Shown here: positions 8,713 to 17,249 of the stretch, piece by piece
Layout of the letters: the number at the start of each line of letters is the position of its first letter
Numbering within the stretch: position 1 is the first letter of the stretch
Source of the DNA: Salipiger abyssi
GTDB lineage: Bacteria; Pseudomonadota; Alphaproteobacteria; Rhodobacterales; Rhodobacteraceae
Assembly (NCBI RefSeq): GCF_017311415.1
Contig: NZ_JAEKIS010000010.1
Coordinates: 1-64,000, forward strand
Direction of reading: 5' to 3'
DNA length: 64,000 nt
Position numbers and translations under genes: made by a program
The notes under the pieces: generated by a model
Seen by the model: only the letters and a program-made list of their open reading frames with translations
What the model was told of the DNA's origin: nothing
Databases searched by the model: none

Positions 8713-10545
8713 ATGGACGATCAGAACAAGAACCTGCTCATCGCAACAGGGCTGAGCTTTGTGGTGATCCTCATCTGGTTCCTGCTGTTCCCGCCACCCG
8801 AAGACACGGCCGTGGAGCAGCCCGAGCCCGCCGCGACGGCGCCCGTCGCAGGCGATACCGCCGCGACGCCCGGCACAGCCCCCGGTGCGACCGCCGAGAC
8901 CGGCACCGCACCGGCACAGGCCCAGACCGCCGACGCCCCGCGCCTGCCGATCGACACGGCACGGCTCTCGGGCTCGATCTCGCTCATGGGCGGGCGCATC
9001 GACGAGCTGAAGCTCAAGGATTACACCGTCACCCCCGACCCCGCCTCGGGCAGTGTGCAGGTGCTGGAGCCCGTCGGCAGCGGCCACGCCTATTACGCGC
9101 TTTACGGCTGGGCCCCTGGCGCCGGGCTGGGCCTCTCGGACGTGCCGGGCGCCAATACCGAATGGCAGGTCGAATCCGGCGAGACGCTGAGCGCGGACAG
9201 CCCCGTCACCCTGCGCTGGGACAGCCCGGCCGGGCTGATCTTCCGCCGCACCCTGGCGGTGGACGAGGATTTCATGTTCACCGTGACGCAATCGGTGGAA
9301 AATGCCGGCAGCGGCAGCGTGTCCGCCGCGCCCTACGGCATCCTCGCCCGCCATGGCGAACCGGTCGATCGCAAGAAATTCTTCGTGCTGCACGAGGGCG
9401 TTGTCGCCATGGCCGACGGCAAGCTCAACGAGATCGACTATTCCGATATGCCCGATCTCGATATGATGCAGAGCGAGGGCGCGCGCGCCGAGGTCTCGCA
9501 GGTCGCCGAGAATGGTTGGATCGGCTTTACCGACCATTACTGGATGACCACGCTCATCCCCGCCCCGGGCAGCGCCTTCAAGCAGGTGGCGAAATACGAT
9601 GACGGCCGCGACATCTACCAGACCGAGGCCGTGCTGCCGACCATGAGCCTCGCCCCCGGCGACAGCCAGGAGGTCACAACCCAGCTCTTCGCCGGCGCCA
9701 AGGAATGGGAAACCATCCGCGAATACGAGGATCAGGGCGTCGACCGCTTCATCGATTCCATCGACTGGGGCTGGTTCTTTTTCCTGACCAAGCCGATCTT
9801 CTGGCTGCTGCATCACCTGCACCAGCTGATCGGCAATATGGGCTGGTCGATCATCGCGCTGACGCTGATCCTCAAGGCGCTGCTCTTCCCGCTGGCCTTC
9901 AAATCCTACGTCTCCATGGCGAAGATGAAAGAGCTTCAGCCGGAAATGGAGAAACTCAAGGAGCGCGCCGGCGACGACCGCCAGAAGATGCAGCAGGAAA
10001 TGATGGCGCTCTACAAGCGCGAAAAGGTCAACCCGGCCTCGGGCTGTCTGCCGATCCTGTTGCAGATCCCGATCTTCTTCTCCCTCTACAAGGTGATCTT
10101 CGTCGCCTTCGAACTGCGCCAGGCACCATGGTTCGGCCCGTTCCAGGATCTCTCGACCCCGGATCCGACCTCGCTCTTCAACCTGTTCGGCGCGCTGCCC
10201 TGGGCCGCGCCCGAGCCGGGCACCACGCTGGCGCTGGTCTTCATCGGTATCCTGCCGCTGCTGCTGGGCATCTCGATGTACCTGCAACAGAAGCTCAATC
10301 CGGCGCCCACCGACGCAACGCAGGCAATGATCTTTGCCTGGATGCCCTGGGTCTTCATGTTCATGCTGGGCGGTTTTGCCAGCGGGCTGGTGCTATACTG
10401 GATCACCAACAACACCATCACCTTCACCCAGCAATATCTGATCATGCGCAGCCAGGGCTACAAGCCGGACGTGTTCGGCAACATCAAGTCGAGCTTCAAG
10501 CGCAAGGCAAAACAGGCCGACGCCGCCAAGTCCGACAAGAAATGA
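8713..10545 (+). CDS. yidC: Membrane protein insertase YidC
   Basis: This 610-aa YidC/Oxa1 insertase helps membrane proteins enter and fold in the inner membrane. It starts MDDQNKNLLIATGLSF with the first transmembrane helix, followed by a Pro/Ala/Thr-rich linker, a large periplasmic domain, and a C-terminal five-helix core with the conserved Arg-containing segment near LILKALLFPLAFKSY and the cytoplasmic hairpin region GCLPILLQIPIFFSLYKV. A 20-codon in-frame extension to 8653 lacks family support. Its stop overlaps the MOSC gene. Confidence 0.98.
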   Translation: MDDQNKNLLIATGLSFVVILIWFLLFPPPEDTAVEQPEPAATAPVAGDTAATPGTAPGATAETGTAPAQAQTADAPRLPIDTARLSGSISLMGGRIDELKLKDYTVTPDPASGSVQVLEPVGSGHAYYALYGWAPGAGLGLSDVPGANTEWQVESGETLSADSPVTLRWDSPAGLIFRRTLAVDEDFMFTVTQSVENAGSGSVSAAPYGILARHGEPVDRKKFFVLHEGVVAMADGKLNEIDYSDMPDLDMMQSEGARAEVSQVAENGWIGFTDHYWMTTLIPAPGSAFKQVAKYDDGRDIYQTEAVLPTMSLAPGDSQEVTTQLFAGAKEWETIREYEDQGVDRFIDSIDWGWFFFLTKPIFWLLHHLHQLIGNMGWSIIALTLILKALLFPLAFKSYVSMAKMKELQPEMEKLKERAGDDRQKMQQEMMALYKREKVNPASGCLPILLQIPIFFSLYKVIFVAFELRQAPWFGPFQDLSTPDPTSLFNLFGALPWAAPEPGTTLALVFIGILPLLLGISMYLQQKLNPAPTDATQAMIFAWMPWVFMFMLGGFASGLVLYWITNNTITFTQQYLIMRSQGYKPDVFGNIKSSFKRKAKQADAAKSDKK

Positions 10546-11285
10546 CGGTGCGCGTCACCGGCATCTTCCGCCACCCGATCAAGAGCCACGGACGCGAGGC
10601 ACTCGCCTCCGTGGCTTTGATTGCGGGGCGGACCATGCCTTATGACCGGCTCTGGGCCGTGGCACATGAGGTGTCGATGGCCGATGGCAGCGCCTGGGCG
10701 GCCTGCCGCAACTTCACCCGCGTGGCGGGATCGCCGGCACTGGCGGCGATCTCGGCGGAGCTCGACCAGGCGCGCGAAACCCTCACCCTGCGTCACCCGG
10801 CGCGCGCGGATCTGACCTTTCGCCCCGACGAAGACGGTGCGCGGCTGCTCGCCTGGCTCGACGGGTTCACGCCACAGAACCGACCGCAGCCTGTGCGGCT
10901 GGTCCGCGGTGCCACACGCGGCTTCACCGACAGCGAGCGCGGCCACCTGACGCTCTGCAACCGCGCATCGCACCGGGCGGTGGAGGAAAAGATCGGCCAC
11001 CCGCTCGCCATCGAGCGCTGGCGCGGCAATCTCTGGATCGACGGCGCCCCTGCCTGGACGGAGAACGACTGGATCGGGCGCGAGATCCGGCTGGGCGGCG
11101 CGGTGCTGAAATGCCTCGCCCGCACAACGCGCTGCCTCGCAACACATGCCAATCCCGAAACCGGTGAACGCGACGCGCAGATCCTGCCCACGCTCGACAG
11201 CTTCGGCCACCGGGATTTCTCGGTGAAGGCAGAGGTGGTACAAGGCGGTACGGTCGCCCTCGACGATACGGTGGAACTGCTATGA
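10542..11285 (+). CDS. MOSC domain-containing protein
   Basis: This 247-aa protein has an N-terminal beta-barrel (VTGIFRHPIKSHGREAL) and a MOSC domain including FRGNLWIDG-like WRGNLWIDGAPAW and a conserved Cys in LARTTRCLATHANPETGERD. MOSC proteins are linked to molybdenum-cofactor sulfur chemistry or amidoxime reduction; the substrate here is unknown. The ATG lies inside the yidC stop region, and its own TGA overlaps engB by 4 nt, so the three are translationally coupled. Confidence 0.85.
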   Translation: MTVRVTGIFRHPIKSHGREALASVALIAGRTMPYDRLWAVAHEVSMADGSAWAACRNFTRVAGSPALAAISAELDQARETLTLRHPARADLTFRPDEDGARLLAWLDGFTPQNRPQPVRLVRGATRGFTDSERGHLTLCNRASHRAVEEKIGHPLAIERWRGNLWIDGAPAWTENDWIGREIRLGGAVLKCLARTTRCLATHANPETGERDAQILPTLDSFGHRDFSVKAEVVQGGTVALDDTVELL

Positions 11286-11935
11286 GTACCCTTCCCTTCC
11301 CGCTTGCCGAAGAGCCCGACGCCCCCACGCGCGAGGCGGCCCGGAAGCTTTTTGCCGGCGAAGTCGATTTCCTCAAGGGCGTCGTCGCCATGGACGGGCT
11401 TCCCCCGGACGACCGCGCCGAGGTCTGTTTTGCCGGGCGCTCGAATGTCGGCAAGTCGAGCCTGATCAATGCGCTGACCGGGCGCAAGGGCCTGGCGCGG
11501 GCCTCGAACACGCCGGGACGCACACAGGAGATCAATTTCTTTACCCTGGCCGACAGCCATTACCTGGTCGATCTTCCGGGCTATGGCTTTGCCAATGCGC
11601 CGGTGGCGGTGGTGGAGAAATGGCAGCGGCTGCTCAAGCAGTATCTCTCGGGCCGCGCCTCTCTGCGCCGCGCCTTTGTGCTGATCGACATGCGGCACGG
11701 GGTGAAACCGGTGGACGACGAGATCATGACCCTGCTCGACCGCGCGGCAGTGACCTTTCAGACGGTGCTGACCAAGGCCGACAAGGTCAAAGCCTCGGAG
11801 CGCGAGAAAATCCTGGCGCAGGTGCGCGGGCAGCTTGCCAAACACCCCGCCGCCTATCCCGAGATCGTGCAGACCAGCTCGGAAAAGGGCGACGGCATCG
11901 CGACGCTGCGATCCATCATCGCCGGGCTCGCCTGA
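11282..11935 (+). CDS. engB: Ribosome biogenesis GTPase EngB (YihA/YsxC)
   Basis: This 217-aa TRAFAC GTPase assists large-subunit assembly. It contains G1 [10 protein letters not shown], a G2-type Thr near [12 protein letters not shown]3 DLPGYG and G4 TKADK, and family length is normal. It is coupled to the MOSC gene through an ATGA overlap. The transcription unit probably weakens or ends downstream, where two palindromes precede argB. Confidence 0.96.
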   Translation: MSTLPFPLAEEPDAPTREAARKLFAGEVDFLKGVVAMDGLPPDDRAEVCFAGRSNVGKSSLINALTGRKGLARASNTPGRTQEINFFTLADSHYLVDLPGYGFANAPVAVVEKWQRLLKQYLSGRASLRRAFVLIDMRHGVKPVDDEIMTLLDRAAVTFQTVLTKADKVKASEREKILAQVRGQLAKHPAAYPEIVQTSSEKGDGIATLRSIIAGLA

Positions 11936-11937
11936 CA

Positions 11938-12007
11938 AAAATCTTCGTACGAAGATTTTTCCAGGCGCCATCTCAGCGCCAAGGAGATTTTTCGTACGAA
12001 AAATCTT
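11938..12007. repeat. Two adjacent palindromes with a TTCGTACGAA-type core between engB and argB
   Basis: The first is a perfect palindrome of about 24 bp centred at 11950, reading AAATCTTCGTACGAAGATTT in its middle. The second, of about 22 bp centred near 11998, reads GATTTTTCGTACGAAAAATC. They share the TCGTACGA centre but have different arms and are about 48 bp apart. AT-rich arms ending in T runs would let each act as a terminator; perfect dyads could equally bind a dimeric protein. Confidence 0.75.
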
Positions 12008-12074
12008 GCGTCCCACGCGGGCATCCGGAAGACAGAAAGGCAACCCCGACCGCATCGGAAGGATGCCTCCAGAG

Positions 12075-12968
12075 ATGAAGCAGCAGAAGATGAACCGAGA
12101 CTGGATCACCACCGCCCGCACGCTCAACGAAGCCCTGCCCTACATGCAGCGCTATACCGGCGCCATCGTGGTGGTGAAATTCGGCGGCAACGCCATGGGC
12201 GACGACGAGGCTATGGCGGAATTCGCCCGCGACATCGTGCTGATGCGGCAGGTCGGCGTGAACCCGGTCGTGGTGCATGGCGGCGGCCCGATGATCAACG
12301 ACATGCTGAAACGGCTAAATATCGAAAGCCGCTTCGTGCGCGGCAAGCGCGTCACCGACAAGGCCACCGTCGAGGTGGTCGAGATGGTGCTGACCGGGCT
12401 CGTCAACAAACGCATCGTGCAGGCGATCATGGACGAGGGCGGGCGCGCCGTCGGGCTCTCGGGCAAGGATGACGACCTCATCGTCTGCGAGCCCGACGAT
12501 CCCGAGCTCGGCTTTGTCGGACGGCCCATCGAGATGAACGTGCAGGTGCTGCGCGATCTCTTCGCCGCCGGCATCATCCCCGTGGTCGCCCCGGTCGCCA
12601 CCGGCACAGAGGTGACCGAAACCTACAACGTCAACGGCGACACCGCCGCCGGCGCCATCGCCGGCGCGCTGAAGGCCGACCGGCTGCTGCTGCTCACCGA
12701 TGTCACCGGCGTCAAGAACGCCGCCGGCGAGGTAGTCACCGCGATGACGCCGGACGATGTGCGCTCTATGATCGGCGACGGCACGATCGCCGGCGGCATG
12801 ATCCCCAAGACCGAGACCGCGCTGAAAGCCATCGAGGAAGGCGTGCGCGCGGTGGTGATTCTCGACGGGCGCGTCCCCAATGCCTGCCTGCTGGAGCTCT
12901 TCACCGAGCATGGCGCGGGCTCGCTCATCCGCTCCGCCGATTTGCCCCCGGTGCGGGACCGCGCGTGA
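12075..12968 (+). CDS. argB: Acetylglutamate kinase
   Basis: This 297-aa amino acid kinase catalyses the second step of arginine synthesis, phosphorylation of N-acetylglutamate. It contains [10 protein letters not shown] at the phosphate-binding end, [11 protein letters not shown], and the C-terminal signature region [11 protein letters not shown] and [11 protein letters not shown]. The start at 12075 ([10 protein letters not shown]) is preferred; 12090 (MNRDW) or 12063 are alternatives. The next gene begins with a GTG inside its stop (GTGA). Confidence 0.96.
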   Translation: MKQQKMNRDWITTARTLNEALPYMQRYTGAIVVVKFGGNAMGDDEAMAEFARDIVLMRQVGVNPVVVHGGGPMINDMLKRLNIESRFVRGKRVTDKATVEVVEMVLTGLVNKRIVQAIMDEGGRAVGLSGKDDDLIVCEPDDPELGFVGRPIEMNVQVLRDLFAAGIIPVVAPVATGTEVTETYNVNGDTAAGAIAGALKADRLLLLTDVTGVKNAAGEVVTAMTPDDVRSMIGDGTIAGGMIPKTETALKAIEEGVRAVVILDGRVPNACLLELFTEHGAGSLIRSADLPPVRDRA

Positions 12969-13648
12969 CGCTGGAGGCGCTCGCCGCCGCCGCGCGGGCG
13001 CGCGGGCTGGCTTTGCGCGGCGCCTTTCACCCGGGTCCCGCAGACGGCACCCCGCCAGACACCGGCACATTGATCCTGCTGGGGCCTGACGAGCCCCGGT
13101 TCTGGCCGCTTTTCGCCGCTTCCCCCGAGGCTGCAGACGGCGTGCCCCATCCGCTCGACCGCTGGTCGAAACGCGAAATCGGAGCGATCGCCGCCGCATG
13201 GCAGGCTGAGGCGCTCTTTCCCTCCGACGGGCCGCCCTGGCCGCCCTTCCTGCACTGGGCGCAGCGCTCGGGCCGCGCCTTTCCCTCGCCGCTCGGGCTG
13301 CTCGTGCACGATACAGCCGGCCTGCTCATCAGCTATCGCGGCGCCCTCGCGCTGTCCCAGCGCCTGCCCCTGCCAGAACCGCCCAAAGCCCCCTGCCCGA
13401 ACTGCGAACACCAGCCCTGCACCACCGCCTGCCCGGTCGGTGCGCTGCGGTCCGGCGCGCCCTATGATGTGGCCACCTGCCAGCGCCATCTGCACAGCGA
13501 TGCGGGTGCCGAATGCCGCGACAGGGGCTGCCTTGCCCGCCGCGCCTGCCCGCTTTCGCAAAACCTGCACAGACAGGACTCACAGGCGGCTTTTCACATG
13601 GCCGCCTTCGTGAAAAACTGGTCCGGCAAAGAGGGAGGACAGGCATGA
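12965..13648 (+). CDS. Ferredoxin-like 4Fe-4S protein resembling the QueG C-terminal region
   Basis: This 227-aa protein starts with GTG at the argB stop. Its Cys-rich region near residues 145-200 has [14 protein letters not shown] followed by a second set (CQRH, ECRDRGC, RRACP), a two-cluster pattern like the iron-sulfur part of epoxyqueuosine reductase. The B12-binding catalytic part of QueG is not evident, so it is probably an electron-transfer or reductase relative. Coupling to argB and to the SixA-like gene (ATGA) suggests co-expression, but no shared pathway is obvious. Confidence 0.7.
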   Translation: MTLEALAAAARARGLALRGAFHPGPADGTPPDTGTLILLGPDEPRFWPLFAASPEAADGVPHPLDRWSKREIGAIAAAWQAEALFPSDGPPWPPFLHWAQRSGRAFPSPLGLLVHDTAGLLISYRGALALSQRLPLPEPPKAPCPNCEHQPCTTACPVGALRSGAPYDVATCQRHLHSDAGAECRDRGCLARRACPLSQNLHRQDSQAAFHMAAFVKNWSGKEGGQA

Positions 13649-14145
13649 AACGGCTGATACTCATGCGCCACGCCAAATCCGACTGGCCGACGGGCACCGT
13701 GGATCACCAGCGCCCCCTGAACAAGCGCGGCCGGCACAGCGCCAAAGCGCTCGGCGACTGGCTGCGGGCGGAAAAGCTCCTCCCCGATCAGGCGCTCTGC
13801 TCCAGCGCCGCGCGCACCCGCGAAACGCTGGCGCTGCTGGGTGTCGAGGCGCCCACCCGCTACGAGGACCGGCTCTATCACGCAGGACCGGTGGCAATGA
13901 TGAAATGTCTCGGCGAGGCCACCGGCGACACGGTGATCATGGTCGGCCACAACCCAGGCATAGCCGCCTTCGCCCATGACATCGCCGCCGAGCGGCCACA
14001 GCATCCGCGCTTTGCCGATTATCCGACCGGCGCCACCACGGTGGCCGAGTTCGAGATTTCCGACTGGTCCGAGATCGCCGAAGGCACAGGGCAGATCCGC
14101 GCCTTCGTCATCCCGCGCGAATTGCTGGCCGAACGCGAGGCCTGA
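13645..14145 (+). CDS. SixA-like histidine phosphatase
   Basis: This 166-aa protein has the RHG-type active site LMRHAKSDW at the N-terminus, a second conserved region SSAARTRETL and the second histidine in MVGHNPG. This is the short SixA arrangement; SixA dephosphorylates histidine phosphotransfer proteins, but the substrate here is unknown. The start is set at 13645 inside the upstream stop (ATGA). It ends the plus-strand run and converges with the Mrp operon. Confidence 0.88.
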   Translation: MKRLILMRHAKSDWPTGTVDHQRPLNKRGRHSAKALGDWLRAEKLLPDQALCSSAARTRETLALLGVEAPTRYEDRLYHAGPVAMMKCLGEATGDTVIMVGHNPGIAAFAHDIAAERPQHPRFADYPTGATTVAEFEISDWSEIAEGTGQIRAFVIPRELLAEREA

Positions 14146-14156
14146 GGCCCCGCCTG

Positions 14157-14546
14157 TCAGTCCTCTTCGGTCTTCTCCGAGGGCGGGTCGTCATAGACCG
14201 CCCAACCGAAGGCGCGCCCGGTATCGGGCAGTTCCCTTTCCACCACATCGCCCTGCATGAAGGTCTTGGCGACGAAATTCGCGGTGATCGGCGCGGTGAT
14301 GAACAGGAACAGCGTGATCAGCAGCTCGTGGAACGAGACCGAACTCTCGATCATCAGGAAATAGAGCATCGAGCCGATGAGCGCGCCGCCCACCCCCAGC
14401 GTCGTCGCCTTGGTGGGCGCGTGCAGCCGCTGCATCGTGTGCTTGAGCTTGAGCAGGCCAAACGAGCCGACAAAGCCAAAGATGCCGCCGACGATCAGGA
14501 AGGCCGAGACCAGCAGCTCGGCGAGTAGGGTCATGTCCTGGTCCAT
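14157..14546 (-). CDS. mrpG: Na+(K+)/H+ antiporter subunit G
   Basis: This 129-aa protein has three hydrophobic segments and the family pattern GGIFGFVGSFGLLKLKHTMQRLHAPTKATTLGVG, typical of MnhG/PhaG. It is a small membrane subunit of the Mrp-type cation/proton antiporter. It is the last gene of a six-gene operon (A-C-D-E-F-G), 10 nt after mrpF. The acidic C-terminal tail (DDPPSEKTEED) is cytoplasmic by inference. Confidence 0.93.
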   Translation of the reverse strand: MDQDMTLLAELLVSAFLIVGGIFGFVGSFGLLKLKHTMQRLHAPTKATTLGVGGALIGSMLYFLMIESSVSFHELLITLFLFITAPITANFVAKTFMQGDVVERELPDTGRAFGWAVYDDPPSEKTEED

Positions 14547-14556
14547 TGCGTCCTCC

Positions 14557-14826
14557 TCACTCGATGATGTCGCCGCGCAGGATAAAGCGGCAGAAAGCGA
14601 CGGTGGAGACGAAACCGACCATCGCGATCAGCATCGAGGCTTCGAAATAGATCGCCGTGCCGCGCCAGACCCCGTAGAGGATCAGCAGCGCGATGAAGTT
14701 GATCACCATGGTGTCGAGCGCGAGGATCCGGTCGGCGGCGGTCGGCCCGGTCAGCAGCCGCCAGAGCGTCGCCAGCAGGCCGAAACCGTAGCAGGCAAAG
14801 GCAAAGATCAGGGCGTAGGTGATCAT
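14557..14826 (-). CDS. mrpF: Na+(K+)/H+ antiporter subunit F
   Basis: This 89-aa protein with three predicted membrane helices matches MnhF/PhaF, with the characteristic LLTGPTAADRILALDTM between helices 1 and 2. It is part of the Mrp membrane complex. Its start overlaps the end of mrpE by 4 nt, indicating translational coupling. Confidence 0.93.
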   Translation of the reverse strand: MITYALIFAFACYGFGLLATLWRLLTGPTAADRILALDTMVINFIALLILYGVWRGTAIYFEASMLIAMVGFVSTVAFCRFILRGDIIE

Positions 14827-15314
14827 CGGAAAATCTCCTTCAGCCGCCGCTCGTAGCGGGTCTTGATGTCATCGCGGATGCCATCGGGATCGTCGGTATG
14901 CAGGCAATGCACCAGCAGCGCGCCACCATCCGCCGAGAGCGTCGCCGAGACGGTGCCGGGGGTCATGGTGATGGTGCCCGCCAGCACGGTGATCGCCTCG
15001 GGAGAGGTCAGCTCCAGCGGCACCACCACCCATTGCGAATGGATGTCGGCGTTGCGCTTGAAGAGCACGATGCCCGCCACGACCATATTGGCGACGACGA
15101 TGTCCCAGAGCACGATCAGCGCGTATTCCGCCGCCATCAGCGGTGCACGCACCGCCGGGCGGTTGGGCCAGTAAGGCGCGGTCATGATCGGGATCACGAT
15201 GCCCAGCACCACACCGAGCGCCAGATTGCCCAGCGTGACCTTGTTGACCAGCATCAGCCAGACGATGGTCAGCGTGACGCTCAGCAGCGGGTGCGGGAAG
15301 ATGCGTTTCAGCAT
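14823..15314 (-). CDS. mrpE: Na+(K+)/H+ antiporter subunit E
   Basis: This 163-aa protein starts MLKRIFPHPLLSVTLTIVWLML, with N-terminal helices and a soluble C-terminal half containing TLLAGTITMTPGTVS-like LAGTITMTPGTVSA and LLVHCLHTDDP, hallmarks of MnhE/PhaE. It is a membrane subunit of the antiporter. Spacing to mrpD is 3 nt. Confidence 0.93.
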   Translation of the reverse strand: MLKRIFPHPLLSVTLTIVWLMLVNKVTLGNLALGVVLGIVIPIMTAPYWPNRPAVRAPLMAAEYALIVLWDIVVANMVVAGIVLFKRNADIHSQWVVVPLELTSPEAITVLAGTITMTPGTVSATLSADGGALLVHCLHTDDPDGIRDDIKTRYERRLKEIFR

Positions 15315-15317
15315 GGC

Positions 15318-16898
15318 TTAATGCTCCTCCCCATGCGCGGACAGATCCTTGGTATCGGGCTGGTCCACCAGCACCGCGTCGATATAGGCGCCCGGATCGA
15401 AGAGCTGCCCCGCCGTCGCCTCCATATGGCGCGAGACCGGCCCGGCAAAGACCGTGAGCAGCGCCAGCATGATCAGCATCGCCATGGTCGGCGCCACCAG
15501 CATGGGGCCCAGCCTGGCCTCGGGCGGCGGCGCCTCTTCTTCGGATTCGGGCTCCATTGGCCCGGCAAGCGCCGGCGATGTGGATTTCCAGAAGAGCAGG
15601 CTGCCGGCGCGGACAAAGCCGACGATGGTCAGCAGCGAGCCCGCCAGCACCACGGTCCAGACCAGCCAGGTGTAATCGGCACTACGCAGCGCATCCAGCA
15701 CCAGCAGCTTGCCGAGGAATCCGCTCAGCGGCGGCATGCCGGCGATGCCGATGGCGCCCACAAAGAACAGCGAGGCCAGCAGCCCGTTCTGCACCGTGGC
15801 CGGTGCCGCCCTGAGCAGATCGCCGCTTTCGCGCTTGGTCAGCAGCAGGTCGGCAAAGAGGAACAGCGCCGCGGCGGCAAAGGTCGAATGCAGCAGGTAA
15901 TAGAGCGCCGCCTGCGCCGCGTAGGGGGTGAAGGCAGAGACCGCCAGCATCAGCGTGCCGGTGGAACCCAGCACGGCAAAGGCGATGAGCGGCATCAGCC
16001 GCCGCGCGCCCATCACGCCGAACCCGCCGATGGCGATGGTGATCAGCGCGGCGGGCATCAGCCAGTCCTGCGACAGCGTGCCGATGGCGGCGGCATCCGG
16101 GCCGAAGACGATGGTGTGCATGCGCAGGATCGCATAGGCGCCGACCTTGGTCATGATCGCAAACAGCGCCGCCACCGGCGCGGGCGCGTTGGCATAGGTG
16201 CCGGGCAGCCAGAACTGCACCGGGAAGAGCGCCGCCTTCACCGCGAAGACGATCATCAGCAGCATCGCCGCCACCCGCACCAGCGCCGCGTCCTCCACCG
16301 GGATCTCGCGCACCTTCACCGACAGATCGGCGATGTTGAGCGTGCCGGTGGTGGCGTAGAGCGTACCGAGCGCGATCAGGAACAGCGTCGAGCCTGCGAG
16401 GTTCATGATCACGTATTGCAGGCCCGATTGCAGCCGCGCCTTGCCGCCCGAGTGGATCGTCAGGCCATAGGAGGCGATGAGCAGGATCTCGAACAGCACG
16501 AAGAGGTTAAAGGCGTCGCCGGTCAGGAAGGCGCCGCAGATCCCCATGAGCTGGAACATCATCAGCGCGTGGAAATGCCGTCCGCGCCTGTCCCAGCCGC
16601 TGGCAGAGGCATGGATCAGCACGATCAGCCCCAGCACCGAGGTCAGCAGGATGAGCAGCGCCGAAAGCCGGTCGAGCACCAGCACGATGCCGAAGGGCGC
16701 CGGCCAGTCGCCCAGCCGGTAGACATGCACGCTGCCATCCGCCGACAGCAGGAAAAGCCCGGTGGCCACCGCCACCAGCAGCACCGCGCCCAGAATCGAG
16801 GTGGCTCGTTGCAGGGTGATATCATGGCGCATCACATAGGCGATGAGCGGCGCCAGCATGGCCGGCAACACGACGGGGGCGATGATCCAGTGGTTCAC
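15318..16898 (-). CDS. mrpD: Na+(K+)/H+ antiporter subunit D
   Basis: This 526-aa NuoM/NuoN-like proton-translocating subunit is hydrophobic throughout, with about 14 helices. The conserved TM5-type glutamate lies in LFVLFEILLIASYGL and a transport lysine in MIVFAVKAALFPVQFWLPGTYANAPAPVAALF. The final ~50 residues are an acidic extension. Its start overlaps the mrpC stop by 4 nt. This subunit and mrpA are the likely proton and cation paths. Confidence 0.95.
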   Translation of the reverse strand: MNHWIIAPVVLPAMLAPLIAYVMRHDITLQRATSILGAVLLVAVATGLFLLSADGSVHVYRLGDWPAPFGIVLVLDRLSALLILLTSVLGLIVLIHASASGWDRRGRHFHALMMFQLMGICGAFLTGDAFNLFVLFEILLIASYGLTIHSGGKARLQSGLQYVIMNLAGSTLFLIALGTLYATTGTLNIADLSVKVREIPVEDAALVRVAAMLLMIVFAVKAALFPVQFWLPGTYANAPAPVAALFAIMTKVGAYAILRMHTIVFGPDAAAIGTLSQDWLMPAALITIAIGGFGVMGARRLMPLIAFAVLGSTGTLMLAVSAFTPYAAQAALYYLLHSTFAAAALFLFADLLLTKRESGDLLRAAPATVQNGLLASLFFVGAIGIAGMPPLSGFLGKLLVLDALRSADYTWLVWTVVLAGSLLTIVGFVRAGSLLFWKSTSPALAGPMEPESEEEAPPPEARLGPMLVAPTMAMLIMLALLTVFAGPVSRHMEATAGQLFDPGAYIDAVLVDQPDTKDLSAHGEEH

Positions 16899-17248
16899 GC
16901 GTCGTTCTCCCCGGTCGTCTTGGTCTCGTCTTCGATGTTCACCCGGTCATCGCCCGCTTCAAGAAAGGCGCCGAGCGCGATCAGCACCAGCACCGCCGTC
17001 ATCCCGAAGGAGATCACGATGGCGGTCAGCACCAGCGCCTGCGGCAGCGGGTCGGTATAGGCGCTCGCGCCGTCGCTCAGCACCGGCGGCAGGCCGACGG
17101 TCAGCCGCCCGGTGGCGAAGACAAAGACGTTCACCGCGTAGGAGAGCAGCGTCAGCCCCAGGATGACCGGAAAGGCACGGAGCCGCAGGATCAGGTAGAT
17201 CCCGGCAGCGGTCAGCCCGCCCAGAGAGGTTGCCACGACCAGTTCCAT
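16895..17248 (-). CDS. mrpC: Na+(K+)/H+ antiporter subunit C
   Basis: This 117-aa NuoK-like protein with three membrane helices starts MELVVATSLGGLTAAGIYLIL and has the family segment PLPQALVLTAIVISFGMTAVLV, which includes the conserved DPLPQALVLTAIVI motif. The longer frame to 17290 adds a basic leader lying inside mrpA and is not favoured; the chosen ATG follows the mrpA stop by one base. Confidence 0.94.
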   Translation of the reverse strand: MELVVATSLGGLTAAGIYLILRLRAFPVILGLTLLSYAVNVFVFATGRLTVGLPPVLSDGASAYTDPLPQALVLTAIVISFGMTAVLVLIALGAFLEAGDDRVNIEDETKTTGENDA

Positions 17249-17249
17249 C

